From Apium graveolens (taxonomy: Eukaryota; Streptophyta; Magnoliopsida; Apiales; Apiaceae), in NCBI RefSeq assembly GCF_009905375.1, contig NC_133652.1, positions 23,489,339 through 23,553,338 of the forward strand: 64,000 nt of DNA, read 5' to 3'. Made by a program: the position numbers and the translations under genes. The notes below the pieces were generated by a model. It was given only the letters and a program-made list of their open reading frames with translations, did no database searches and had not been told where the DNA came from. Every line of letters begins with the position of its first letter. Positions within the stretch are counted from its first letter, which is position 1. Positions 46,701-58,059 of the stretch are shown one piece after another.

Positions 46701-48373
46701 ATAGATGATATATTTATGTATTCTGCAACATTGGATGTAGACATAAATTCTAATCCTGAACCACAAAGTGTGGATGAATGTCGTCGAAGAAAAGACTGGC
46801 CAAAATGGAAAGACGCAATCCAAACAGAATTAAATTTATTGCATAAAAGAGAAGTATTTGGACATGTTGTCCAAACACCAATTGGTGTGAACCCTGTTGG
46901 AAATAAATGGGTATTCATAATAAAATGAAATGAAAAGAATGAAAGTATGAGATATAAAGCCCGACTTGTAGCACATGGGTTTTCTCAAAGGCCTGACATT
47001 GATTATCAAGAGACATAATCGCCATTGATGGATGAAATTACTTTCCGTTTTATATTAGGTATGACATCTAAAGAAAAATTGGAAACACGTTTTATGGACG
47101 TCGTTACTGCATACCTGTATGGTTCATTTGATAGTGAAATTTTTATGAAAATCCCAGAAGAGTTAATAATGGATGAGTTCAAGAAACCTCATTATATATA
47201 CTCCATTAAACTTCAAAGATCATTGTATGAACTGAAAAAATCTGGTCGTATATGGTATAACAGACTAAGTCGTTATTTACAAAAGAATGGGTATATAAGT
47301 AACCAAATTTCTTCATGTGTTTTTATCAAAAAATCACAATCTGGTTTTGTGATTATTGTTGTATATGTGGATGATTTAAATCTTGTAGGAACAACTACGG
47401 AGGTTAATGATGTTGTCATATACCTAAAGACAGAGTTTTAAATGAAAGATCTTGGAAGGACAAAATATTGTCTTGGGATGCAAGTCGAGCACTTGTCAAC
47501 AAGAATTTTCCTCCACCAATCCACATATACAAAAAAGGTTTTAAACAGACTTTACATGGATAAATCTCATCCATTGACTACTCCAATGGTGGTTAGATCT
47601 TTAGAACCTGATAAAGATCCATTTCGACCACGAGAAGATGGTGAAGAGGTTCTTGGTCCTGAAATCCCATATCTTGGAGCAATTGGTGCACTTATGTATC
47701 TTGCAAATAATACAAGACCAGATAATGCATTTGTTGTGAATTTATTGGCTAGATTTAGCTCTGCTTCGATGGACAGACATTGGAATGGGATCAAACATAT
47801 ATTTCGCTATCTTCGTGGAATAATTGATGGTTATTCTTCCCGAAAAACTCAACAGATCAGCTGATCGGATATGCAGATGCTGGATATTTGTCAGATCCTT
47901 ATTTTGGAAAATCACAAACTAGATATGTATTTACAAATTGTGGTGCATCCATTTCCTGGAAATCCACGATACAAACTAAGTGGCAACCTCAACAAATCAC
48001 TCGTAACTCATTGCAATTCATGAAGCCAGTAGAGAATGTGTTTGGTTGCGGTCTATCATCAAGAATATTCAAGAATCATGTGGATTACCGGACATCACAA
48101 GAAGTCTTACGGTCATGTTTGAGGACAACACTGCATGCATTGATCAACTCAAGGAATGATATATCAAAGGAGACAGGACGAAGCACACTTCACCAAAATT
48201 CTTCTACACTCATGAGCTTCAAAAGAATGGTGAAATTGATATACAACAAATTCGATCATGCGACAATCTTGCAGATTTATTCACAAAATCATTACCGAAT
48301 TCAACATTTGGGAAATTGCGACATAACATTGGAATATGACGACTTAAAGATTTGTTACAACAAAACTTCATAG
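43781..48373 (+). pseudogene. Gag-pol of element C, many stops and frameshifts
   Basis: Gag begins at ATG 43781 (FVALDNSGDNYSSWV, then a stop). A glycine/arginine-rich stretch with GRGQGRYRGRGR-type repeats is at about 44400-44480, followed by a ruined zinc knuckle. The protease remnant reads CIADCGTTHTIL. Integrase: FTLWHERLGHPD (~45318), LDNAGEF (~45715) and the KQNGLAES block. RT: NPVGNKWVF, KARLVAHGFSQ, ALYEL-like SLYELKKSGR, and YVDDLN (~47365-47382). RNase H survives only as GYADAGY and frame-shifted pieces. More than ten breaks; clearly dead. Confidence 0.88.
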
Positions 48374-48500
48374 AATGATTAGTTTTTCCCAGGGGAGATT
48401 GTACTTTTTTTCCTTCGTCAAAGTTTTTATCCCACTAGGTTTTTCTTTGACAAGGTTTTAATGAGGTGATCTATGATCCATAATGACAATCAAAGGGGAA

Positions 48501-48744
48501 TATTATAATATGATTGTCACACATGATCAATATTGTGAGCTTGTAATAGTAGGGCTATGAACTAGCATTTGAAATTGTATAAATGCAATTAATTTCTTGT
48601 TCCTTGCATTGCCTATAAAAGCCATGCACTTGTAAATGAAAAACACACCAGCAACAATCTCTTCTTTGCTTGCATTCTTCTTTATCACCTCTCCACCCCT
48701 TTTATTTAATACAACTATTGTTATAATATAGTTTGTATTTTACA
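48501..48744 (+). repeat. 3' LTR of element C (244 bp)
   Basis: Follows the AAAGGGGAA tract, starts TATTATAATATG and ends TATTTTACA. It has a TATA box TATAAAA at 48614-48620 within TTGCCTATAAAAGCC. Partner fragment at 27936-28140. The text before it (ACTAGGTTTTTC..TTTAATGAGG) is typical of the end of this copia type. Confidence 0.8.
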
Positions 48745-48920
48745 AGAGTACTTTAATTATTTGCCCCCGTTTCGCCCGAGGGTTTGTAATTAAAACTTTG
48801 TACTTAGTCAATTAGTGGTTACATTTTATATATTTGTAATAATTCTGATATCGAATTATAATACTTTTACTTCAAAATCTAATGCTAAAAATGTTATATT
48901 AAAATTATTGACATAAGTTT

Positions 48921-49231
48921 GGGCAAAATATCAAAATAACTATCATTTAGGGATCAAATGCCCAAATTAGTGATTGGCGGGAGTGTCCGTCCAAAATACC
49001 CACAAAACTCATATGAAAGATACAAATTAATTTTTTTTAATTTTAATTACTTTTAATCTTTTTCAGTATTCGCAATACGCATTTTATGCATGCAAATTCT
49101 TTGTTAAAATTTCAAATGATGAATACATATTCCTGCAATGCGTATTTCGTGGGCATTTTGGACGAAAACTCCAATCAATTGTATTTTGGGTGATTGAACG
49201 CTAAAAGTAGTGTATTTTAGGCATTCTTTCC
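48921..49231. mobile_element. Fold-back / MITE-like element with ~80-bp imperfect inverted repeats
   Basis: The left arm (48921-49003, with GTCCGTCCAAAATACCCAC at its inner end) aligns with the inverse of the right arm (about 49150-49231, inner end GTGGGCATTTTGGACGAAAA) at ~75% by eye. GCAATACGCATTT and AATGCGTATTTCGTG repeat the inversion further in. Non-coding; superfamily not assigned and target duplication not resolved. Confidence 0.7.
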
Positions 49232-50040
49232 ATAATTTTATATTATATTTTAAAAAAGTATTGATATAATATTTTTATTGATTATAAATAAAAAATAAAA
49301 ATTATTGTTAAAATTATTATTACTTGTAAATATGTAAATTTAAAATCATTTACTTGTAAGCATATAATCTTTGATTTGACTATATAATATTTTTCGTACG
49401 ATTTTGAATAAAATTGTTTAAAATTACTTGGTGTATTCTAGTGCTTGGAACCTTTATATACAAATATTATTTTTTATTTTTTTGTACAAGTTTATAGAGT
49501 TGAATTTTTTTAATGCTTCATTATAATAATTAATTAATATATAGTAAAATATCTAAAGTACGATGCATAATTTATTAAAATAGTTGTGCACTAACTTGGT
49601 TAAGGTAAAGTGTTTCAATTTAATACTAAATAATTTAGTGAACAGTGAAATTATAAGTTTTGATCTATAAAAAATTGTACACTATTAAAAATATTAAATT
49701 ATATTTGATTTATTCAGCAAGTTTATTGATTGCTTATATTATTTAGAGAAATTACCAAAAATGGTAACTTTTCTAAAAAAAATTACGATTTTACTATTTT
49801 CTGGATTTTTTTTTGTAAAGATTCGGAATCAAAAACAAAATATTAGATAACTTCATTTAAAATTTCGATACCCTCATTTATTTCACCAAATTCTTATAAT
49901 ACTTAAAAAAAATCAATAAAGTAATAAAATATTACTTATCGATAGAGTAATAAAATATTATTATATCGATAAAGTAATAAATTCGATAAAATAATATATT
50001 TTATTCAGACCTCTAACTAGAACTCTCTTCAAGACAATTC
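49232..50040. other. AT-rich non-coding stretch with a short repeat
   Basis: No gene seen. At about 49908-50005 the phrase ATCGATAAAGTAATAAAATA and shortened forms occur four times with variations. Confidence 0.6.
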
Positions 50041-51136
50041 GAAGAAAAAAAAGAAATTCAAGCTGATGCTAGTGCTATCTGGAATTGTTTCAATCAGAAT
50101 GACTTTCCACCAGTTTCTAAGAGCATATCAGATAATGATTATTACCAATAGTTAGTTGAGCAGATATTCAAAGTTTGTGTTGTCTCTCTAGGATAAGTCG
50201 GAATCTACTACAAGGATGACAACTTCATTTTGCTGAATAGAGAAGTAATTGAGACATTTTCAACTGCAGAATTAGAGAGAGTGATTAGTCTGATGAATGC
50301 AAGGGATTCAAGTACAAGAATGTGAAAAGCTGTGTTGGCTGGAAGGTTGAGAGATAAAGATATCAGGAATGCTAGGGAAAAGGCTGAAAGGGAGGAAAGA
50401 GAAAAGAAACGTGCTGAAGAAATTGAGATATTTGAGAATAGATCAAATGAGCTAAAGGTAAGGGGGTTGGGCAGAGTATCTAAAGATGGACACTTTCTGA
50501 ACATATAAACCAACAAATTTGCAAGGTACATGATTCATTTGATAAACTATTACTTATTGGCTGAATGACTCAAACTGGTGGAAGCTCTAAGAGGGACTGC
50601 AATTATTGAAGAACTTGAAGTGTTAGTCAAACTAAAGGACCTTATTAGAAAAGAATCTGGTTATGAGAAATTTACTTAAGCTTTCTAACCTTATACTGAT
50701 GTATAGTAATTTGTATAAAAAATGTACTTTATAAATTTATCAGTCTCATTGTAATTGATTTTAGCTTGGAATTAATCTTATTATCAGTCATGAATTTGTG
50801 ACAAGTGATCTTCTCACAAATTGGGGGAGATTGTTGTGCAAGACATGCATGTACATAACAAGACTAAGTCATATTGACAACCCTAAGGTTAAGTTGTATG
50901 ATAATCTATATTTATAACCTGTAATTGTATTCCGTGAGTGTAAAAATGTTTAGTAGATTAGACTGGGGGATTTTTCTGTGAACAACCTTCAAGCTAAAGA
51001 ATAAACTATGGAAGAAAATCAAATCTCGATCATGCCTCATAGAGAAGTATAGCAGCTTGGATTTGAATAAATCTGTTCTAAGAAAAATGCTCTAAGTCAG
51101 ATATCGAAAAATCACAAATCAAGGGATATCGAGAAG
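50041..51136 (+). mobile_element. Element D: 3' remnant of another SIRE-like element, cut by element B
   Basis: 50041-50690 encodes the lysine/glutamate-rich C-terminal part of an env-like ORF (AVLAGRLRDKDIRNAREKAE, EEIEIFENRSNELK) with several stops. A polypurine tract TTGGGGGAGAT (50821-50831) and the first ~305 bases of a 3' LTR (50832-51136, starting TGTTGTGCAAGAC) follow. The LTR is then interrupted by the TGAAAGG start of element B. Its remaining part should lie to the right of B, outside the window. Confidence 0.75.
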
Positions 51137-52443
51137 TGAAAGGCATATGGCATAGCCTATTTGTATATTCGAGGATTTAACTCAACTCAAATAAGAATGT
51201 AATAAGTAAATAGTGGATCTATCGTCAGAGAGATCTCATATAATAACATCTGTCAAAGGGTTAAGAAATATTATTCATCTACAGACTTGAAGACTTAATT
51301 CACTGGAAGAAGCTCAAGAAATTGATCAAGCCTCAGTGATATAAATCAGGATTGTGGATTTAATCAAGTGACAGAGATCTCGTCAGGGTATCAATTAATT
51401 ACAAGGATTTAGTCTGAAGAAAATCAAGAGTATCAAGGTCAAGACCTGAAGAAACGTTACGGAAGTTAGTCACTCATGAACCAGACAGTACATCGAGTGT
51501 CAACATTGAAGTGGTGGAATTGATTCATACTTGACAGTAATTTTCAGAAGATTTTCAGAAGAATGGTTGCTGCTCAAGATTAATATTAATTCTCTATTAA
51601 TTAATTAAGTCATATAATTTAATTAAGAAAATAAATTATATCTGCAAAGATTAATTTATTGATTAATTGAATTAATTGATTAATTAATTCAGAATTAATT
51701 TTAAGGATTTTCAGAATTATTATTAGATTAAAATCTATTAATAATTCAGTAAGACAATTTTAATTTGAACTACTATGACAATCGGTATGACAATTGATAG
51801 TCATACCGAAAGTCTTGCTAGTTCATTCTGATTGTCTTGCTAGCTATTGGGATTGTCTTGCTAGTTCAAAAGGATAGTCTCACCGAAAGTCCTACCAGTT
51901 CAAATGGATTGTCATACCAGTTCATTTGATTGTCTTGCCGAAAGTCTTGCTGAGTAAACTAGATGGTTTTGTTTACTTAAACAAACAGAAACACAGCAGA
52001 AGACATCATGCAATAATTCAACAAAAACACAAGTCAAGAACTCAGCAGAAAACAAAGGCTCAACATTTTATTTTTCATCTGCTTTATTCAAGATCAAAAT
52101 TCTAGATTGAAAAGTTAAATCCAATCCACTAGAATTATTTATCTTGTTCTTGTGTATCAATCTAGCGGATTAAAATCCCTAGAACTTAATCTCAAATCGC
52201 ATTTAACATTTGATCTTTTAATTGCAAAAATTGAAAAAGTTCATGTCGAATTTATTCTAGATTTGTAATAATTGATTTGAGATTAATCCCTTGTAACCGA
52301 TACCGTAGTTGTAACACCTTTCAAGTTTAATAAAAGTTTTATTTAACTTGAATTTTGTTTCACATTTTTATTCCGCATTTTATTCGATTAAACGGTATTG
52401 TTTGCATTCAACCCCCCTTCTACAAACAAATTGGGACCTAACA
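51137..52443 (+). repeat. 5' LTR of element B (1307 bp)
   Basis: Starts TGAAAGGC and ends GGGACCTAACA. At about 51776-51955 it holds a dense set of short motifs: GACAATCGGTATGAC, GTCATACCG, GTCTTGC(T/C) with GAAAGTC, and GTCATACCAGTTCA, in both orientations. AT-rich palindromic text (TTAATTAATTAA-type) lies at 51595-51700. Confidence 0.93.
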
Positions 52444-52445
52444 AT

Positions 52446-52457
52446 TGGTATCAGAGC
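52446..52457 (+). other. Primer-binding site of element B
   Basis: TGGTATCAGAGC, two bases after the LTR: the exact complement of the plant initiator tRNA-Met 3' end used by copia elements. Confidence 0.95.
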
Positions 52458-52540
52458 CTTCTGATTAACGAACCAATCAAGATCCTAGACTTTTGTGATT
52501 TTTCAACTCTTTGAATTTTTATTCATTCAAAAAATTCATA

Positions 52541-54814
52541 ATGACTTCACAAAAAGTTGGAACCGTTAAAATTCCACTTTTCGATAAAGAAAATTATGTT
52601 ATGTGGAAGAAGAAGATGCTACTGTTTTTACAAGTGGCTAATCCCAAATATTTGCAAGTGTTAAAGAAGGGTCCAAAAATTCCTATGGTTATTGAACCAG
52701 AGGTAATAGAAAATGATGTGGTGATCACCAAAGCGAGAACTTATGTGAAAGATCCTGAGGATTTCTCTCCTGCTGAAATAGAAGAAGCCTCCCTGGATGC
52801 TAGCCTTCAACTAATTTTAGTAGATTCCCTTAATCCCTTGATGAATAGACATGTGATGAATTGTAAAGATTCCAAACATATCTGGGAAACTATTGAGATT
52901 ATTAATGAAGGCACAGAGGAAGTTAGGGAGAACAAACTAGAAATCCTAACCTCTGAGTATGAATACTTTAAATCCAATCCAGGGGAAGGAATCACTGAAG
53001 TGTTTGAGAGGTACAATGCATTGATCAACAACCTGAACATTAATGGTAAATACTACTCCATCAGGGAGGTCAACAAAAAGTTCCTTTTAACACTGCCAAC
53101 TCATCTCGAACATAGAATCACTGCCATAAGAGAAGCAAGAGATCTGAGTGAGATTTCTTTGGAAAGGCTCTATGGTGTGTTACAGACTTATGAGTTGGAG
53201 CAGATTCAGCAGAAGGAAGTTTACGGGAAAGGAAGAGTGGTCAGCACGTCTACTGCTCTAGTAGCTGATGAACAACAACAACAACCACATTATCAACAAC
53301 AATCTCAACAGTCAGAAAGAATGGTACAGTCTTCCAAGGTTGAAGATAATGTGATAGTAGCAGAATTTGATTCTCCTACTACAAATCAATCAGGAGATGA
53401 TTATTATTCCTTGGAAGAACTGGAGCAATTGGAGGATGAGTCAATGGCCCTGATTGTCAAGAGATTCTCAAATGTCAGATTCAAAAGGAATCCCAAGTTC
53501 AAGTACAAGTCCAACTACAACAGATTCCAGAAAGGTGGATCTTCATCCTCTAACACCAGCAGTGGTGGGTATAAAACAGGGATGGTTGATCGAAACACCA
53601 TTCGATGCTTCAACTGTAATGAGTTGGGACACTTTGCCACAGAATGCAGGAAGCCAAAACAAGCAAGGAAGAACTCTTACGATTCTAATCAAAAGAGTAA
53701 ATCTGAAAGGGCTTACCTGGCAAAGGGAAGAAGCTGGGATGATACTGACAGTAAAGATGAAGAAGTTGGGAATCTTGCTCTCATGGCTAGTGATGCAAAC
53801 ACCTCATCGTCAAGAAAAGAGGTAAAATTTACTGATGCTGAATTAGTTTATCATCTAGGAGGTTCCTTAGATTGTGCTCGTCGTGATAATGAATTGTTAA
53901 ATCAACAAATCAAAGACCTTGAGAAAGAGGTCAATGAATTAAGACTTGTGCACATTAATCAAGATAAATTAAAAGAACAAGTATCTTTTCTAGAGAATAG
54001 AGTTGACTGTTATAGACAACTCAAAACTATTCTCAAAGACAAGATCACCGGTCTTGAGGCTAAGGTTAAAGCTTACTTTAATTCTTGTTCGAAGTCCAAA
54101 GAGTTTTACAATAAGCAAGCTGTTAATCAAACATCTGGTATAGGTTATGATTACAATGCTGCTATTGGAAAATTAGGCATAAACTCCCCTCCTCATGTAT
54201 GTGCTAAAGGCAGGGAAGTACCACATGTGCTTAAGGGTGTTGATGAACCCCTCTATAAAGAATCAATTGCTGAACCATTTGATGAGACCTCTTTTATTAT
54301 TCAAGAAGAAATCCGTGCTGAAGATAATACTAATGAGAAAGCTGTCTCCAAGTCAAGTGTGTCAAAAGTTCCAGTCAAGGTTGTGAAAGCAACTGAGACT
54401 AACTCAGACACACATAAGTTGGATAACACAAATGCCAAGTCTACCATGCATAAGTTGCCTATTGTTAATCCTTCTCATAAAGCATGTGGTGTTCCTGATT
54501 GTATGTCTTGTGCTTTTAATATGATGTTTGCTTATTTTAATGGTAAGCATGTTTCTAATGATAAGACTACTCCTCGTCAGCATGTGAATAATAGAAAGCA
54601 TGATAGGTCTAAGACTGCTAGTCCTCCTAAAGCTAGAAAGGAGACATTTGTGCCTAAGCCTAAACAGAAATTTGTCAAGGCTGTTCACAAGGTCAAATGT
54701 TCAGTCATTGAGAACGTTGAGAATATTAAAATTAAGAATGTTGTTTTGCCTGATAAAGGCCAATTTTACAAGTATGCCGGACCCAGCCAAGCTTGGGTTC
54801 CGAAGAAGGTCTAA
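52541..54814 (+). CDS. Gag protein of element B (757 residues, intact)
   Basis: ATG 52541 (MTSQKVG) chosen over an in-frame TTG upstream. Residues ~1-240 are the copia gag (UBN2-type) domain ([36 protein letters not shown]). A zinc knuckle [14 protein letters not shown] is at residues ~356-369. Unlike element A, ~390 more residues follow, with a predicted coiled coil (residues ~440-540), Lys/Ser-rich linkers and a [11 protein letters not shown] end before TAA 54812-54814. Gag packages element RNA in cytoplasmic particles. The frame overlaps the open pol frame, suggesting that gag alone is the main product. Confidence 0.92.
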   Translation: MTSQKVGTVKIPLFDKENYVMWKKKMLLFLQVANPKYLQVLKKGPKIPMVIEPEVIENDVVITKARTYVKDPEDFSPAEIEEASLDASLQLILVDSLNPLMNRHVMNCKDSKHIWETIEIINEGTEEVRENKLEILTSEYEYFKSNPGEGITEVFERYNALINNLNINGKYYSIREVNKKFLLTLPTHLEHRITAIREARDLSEISLERLYGVLQTYELEQIQQKEVYGKGRVVSTSTALVADEQQQQPHYQQQSQQSERMVQSSKVEDNVIVAEFDSPTTNQSGDDYYSLEELEQLEDESMALIVKRFSNVRFKRNPKFKYKSNYNRFQKGGSSSSNTSSGGYKTGMVDRNTIRCFNCNELGHFATECRKPKQARKNSYDSNQKSKSERAYLAKGRSWDDTDSKDEEVGNLALMASDANTSSSRKEVKFTDAELVYHLGGSLDCARRDNELLNQQIKDLEKEVNELRLVHINQDKLKEQVSFLENRVDCYRQLKTILKDKITGLEAKVKAYFNSCSKSKEFYNKQAVNQTSGIGYDYNAAIGKLGINSPPHVCAKGREVPHVLKGVDEPLYKESIAEPFDETSFIIQEEIRAEDNTNEKAVSKSSVSKVPVKVVKATETNSDTHKLDNTNAKSTMHKLPIVNPSHKACGVPDCMSCAFNMMFAYFNGKHVSNDKTTPRQHVNNRKHDRSKTASPPKARKETFVPKPKQKFVKAVHKVKCSVIENVENIKIKNVVLPDKGQFYKYAGPSQAWVPKKV

Positions 54815-57800
54815 TCCATTTGTATTGCAGGGCATTAAGCAGGTACAACCGGTAGTGTGGATTCTTGACAGCGGATCGTCAAGACATATGACCAGAGATA
54901 GAGCCCTGCTATCAAATGTGGTTGAGAAAGCTGGCCCAGTGGTTACCTTTGGAGATAACAGCAAAGGTTTAACGGAGGGATATGGCTGTTTGCTAGCTGG
55001 AAATGTTATCATTAAAAATGTATATGTTGTGCAAGGACTTGAACACAATCTGCTTAGCATTAGTCAGTTCTGTGACAACGGCTACAATGTTTTATTCGAC
55101 AAGCTGAAGTGTCAGATTCTGCACAAGAAAAGTGAAAAACCCTCCTTAATGGGAATCCGGAAAGGAAATCTGTTCGTAGCTGACATGAACTCTGGAAGCA
55201 ATCCTGAAGTCAATTGCTTCTATGCAAAGGCATCGTCAGATGAGAGTTGGCTATGGCACAAGAGACTTTCTCATCTCAATTTCAAAACAATGAATTCTCT
55301 TGTAAAAAGAGAATTGGTAAGAGGTCTGCCTCAGCTGGAATTCTCTCCAGAAGGACTATGTGAGGCTTGCCAGAAAGGAAAGTCAAAGAAAGCAAGTCAC
55401 AAAGGCACTGACACATCTTCCATAACTGGTGTTCTACAATTATTGCACATGGATTTATTTGGACCAGTTAATGTCCTTTCGATGTCAAAGAAGTGTTACT
55501 GTCTTGTGATAGTTGATGACTATTCCAAGTATACGTGGGTTTTATTTCTTCACTCTAAGGATGAAACACCACAAGTTGTGATTGATCATATCAAGATGAT
55601 TGAGTTAGATTCTAACGTCCCTGTAAGAGCAATAAGGTCAGATAATGGGACAGAATTCAAGAATGCACTTCTCAATGAATTCAGTACAGACAAAGGGATT
55701 ACCAGACAATTTTCAGCTCCTAGAACCCCTCAGCAAAATGGAGTGGTAGAAAGGAAGAATCGTACATTGATTGAAGCTGCAAGAACGATGTTAAGTGAAT
55801 CAGGTCTTCCAATGTACTTTTGGGCTGAAGCTGTCAATACTGCATGTTATACTCAGAATCGAACTCTAATCAACAAAGACTTCATGAAAACTCCTTACGA
55901 GATTTTGAATGAACAGAAACCTTCTATCAAATACTTTCATGTATTTGGTGCCAGATGCTTCGTGCTCAAGGATGGAGATGAGCGTCGTGGTAAATTCGAG
56001 GCAAAGGCATATGAGGGTATTTTTGTTGGATATGGAAGAAGATCATACAGAGTGTATATCATTGATCAACACAAAGTAACTGAAAGTGTCAATGTTACAT
56101 TTAATGACACTAAACTCCCTAGTATCCAATCTGAAGATCCTTCTGAGAAACTGAAGTTTGATGATATGTCAGATTCAGAATCAGAATATGGTCAAGAACC
56201 TGAGGTTGTTGCTTGTGAAGAACCTGTTAATCTTGATGATACTCAAGGTAATAGTGATGGAAACTTTGGCAACAATGTAGATACCACTGCTACTGATGGA
56301 GAATCTTCAAGTCAACATGGCAACAACTCAGGGGGAGATGCTGAAGGATCATCTAGTAGGACACAACATCACAATGAATTTCAAGGCGAATCATCAAGAT
56401 CAAATCTTCCAAGACAGACTGTCTGGAATAAAGCTCACCCTTTTGAGTTGATTATTGGTGATCCAGATGTTGGAGTCAGAACTAGACGTGCTACTCAAAA
56501 TGAGTGTCTGTTCTCAGGATTTCTTTCTGAGATGGAACCTAAGAAGATTGAAGAAGCACTAACTGATCCAGATTGGGTAATTGCTATGCAGGATGAGCTC
56601 AATCAGTTTGAAAGTCAACAAGTCTGGAAACTAGTACCTAGACCTACACACAAGAAAGCTGTTGGTACTAGGTGGGTATTCAGGAATAAACTAGATGAAG
56701 ATGGTGTGGTTACAAGAAACAAGGCAAGACTGGTAGCAAAAGGGTATTCTCAAGCTGAAGGCATTGATTATGATGAAACCTATGCTCCAGTGGCTAGACT
56801 TGAGGCCATCAGGATATTTCTGGCATTCACAGCATTCTCAAACTTTAAAGTTTATCAAATGGATGTCAAGAGCGCCTTTCTGAATGGAAAGTTGGATGAA
56901 GAGGTATATGTAGAGCAACCTCCTGGTTTTGAAGATCCAGATCATTTGGATTTTGTCTTCTTTCTTTTCAAGGCTATCTATGGGCTCAAACAGTCTCCAA
57001 GAAAATGGTATGACACTCTCTCTGAATTTCTTATTGAAAATAGCTTTATTAGAGGTGTCATAGACAAAACTCTCTTTTCTAAAAAACATAAGAATGATAC
57101 TATATTAGTCCAAGTCTATGTGGATGATATAATATTTGGGTCTACTAATGATAATCTATGTAAGAGATTTGCTAAGTTAATGCACATCAAGTTTGAAATG
57201 AGCATGATGGGAGAGCTGAAGTTCTTTCTTGGATTACAAGTAAATCAAAGGTTAGATGGAACATTTATTTGTCAATCCAAGTATCTCAAGGAACTCCTCA
57301 AAAAGTACAATCTAGAGGATTCTGCATCAGCAAGGACTCCATCAACTACAGCTGTCAAGCTTGGACCATGTGAAAACTCCATTAAGGTAGATGTCACAAG
57401 CTACAGAGGTATGATTGGCTCGTTACTCTATCTTACTGCAAGTAGACCAGATATTATGTATGCTACATGTTTATGTGCAAGGTTCCAAGCGAGATATTCA
57501 TCTCGTTGCTGTTAAACGAATCTTAAGATATCTTAAGGGAACACCAAATCTAGGTATTTGGTACCCTAAAGAATCTGGTTTTAACCTTGTTGGATATACA
57601 GATTCAGATTACGCAGGAAGTGTTGTTGATAGGAAAAGCACCTCAGGGAGTTGTCAATTCCTAGGAAGCAGGCTAGTCTCATGGTACAGCAAGAAACAGC
57701 AAACAGTTTCCAACTCAACGGCCGAGGCTGAATATATTGCTGCTGGAAGCTGCTGTGCTCAGATCTTGTGGATTAGGAACCAGCTTCGAGACTATGGCTC

Positions 57801-58059
57801 TGTATTGAACAAAATTCCTATTTTATATGACAATACAAGTGCAATAGCCATCACCAACAACCCTGTGCAGCACTCGAGGACAAAGCACATTGACATCAGG
57901 TATCATTTTATTAGAGAGCACGTCATGAATGGTACTGTTGAACTATTCTTTGTTCCAACAGAAGAACAAATAGCAGATATTTTCAATAAACCACTTGATG
58001 AATCCACATTTACCAGATTAGTTGGTAAATTGGGCATGTTGAATAGTTTTAGTGACTAA
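54600..58059 (+). pseudogene. Pol of element B: protease-integrase-RT-RNase H, one frameshift
   Basis: Open from 54600 in the +1 frame relative to gag; recognisable pol starts near 54790. Protease has an intact DSG ([11 protein letters not shown], ~54858-54890). Integrase: [69 protein letters not shown] (~57117-57143). At about 57490, in the conserved CARFQA segment between RT and RNase H, a small deletion shifts the frame and the first frame ends at 57515. RNase H continues in the next frame ([22 protein letters not shown]) to TAA 58057-58059. All catalytic motifs look good apart from this break. Confidence 0.92.

Larger units (their letters stand above)
43781..48744 (+). mobile_element. Element C: decayed Ty1/copia retrotransposon (gag-pol plus 3' LTR)
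   Basis: Gag, protease remnant, integrase, RT and RNase H in copia order, then an AATCAAAGGGGAA polypurine tract and a short 3' LTR. No PBS or adjacent 5' LTR is seen at its left; the LTR fragment at 27936-28140 is the candidate 5' end, which would mean the Helitron landed inside it. Different lineage from A and B: short LTR, no third ORF. Confidence 0.85.

Noticed and set aside
50208..50531. 107-codon minus-strand ORF
   Set aside because: Antisense shadow of the Lys/Glu-rich env-like remnant of element D.
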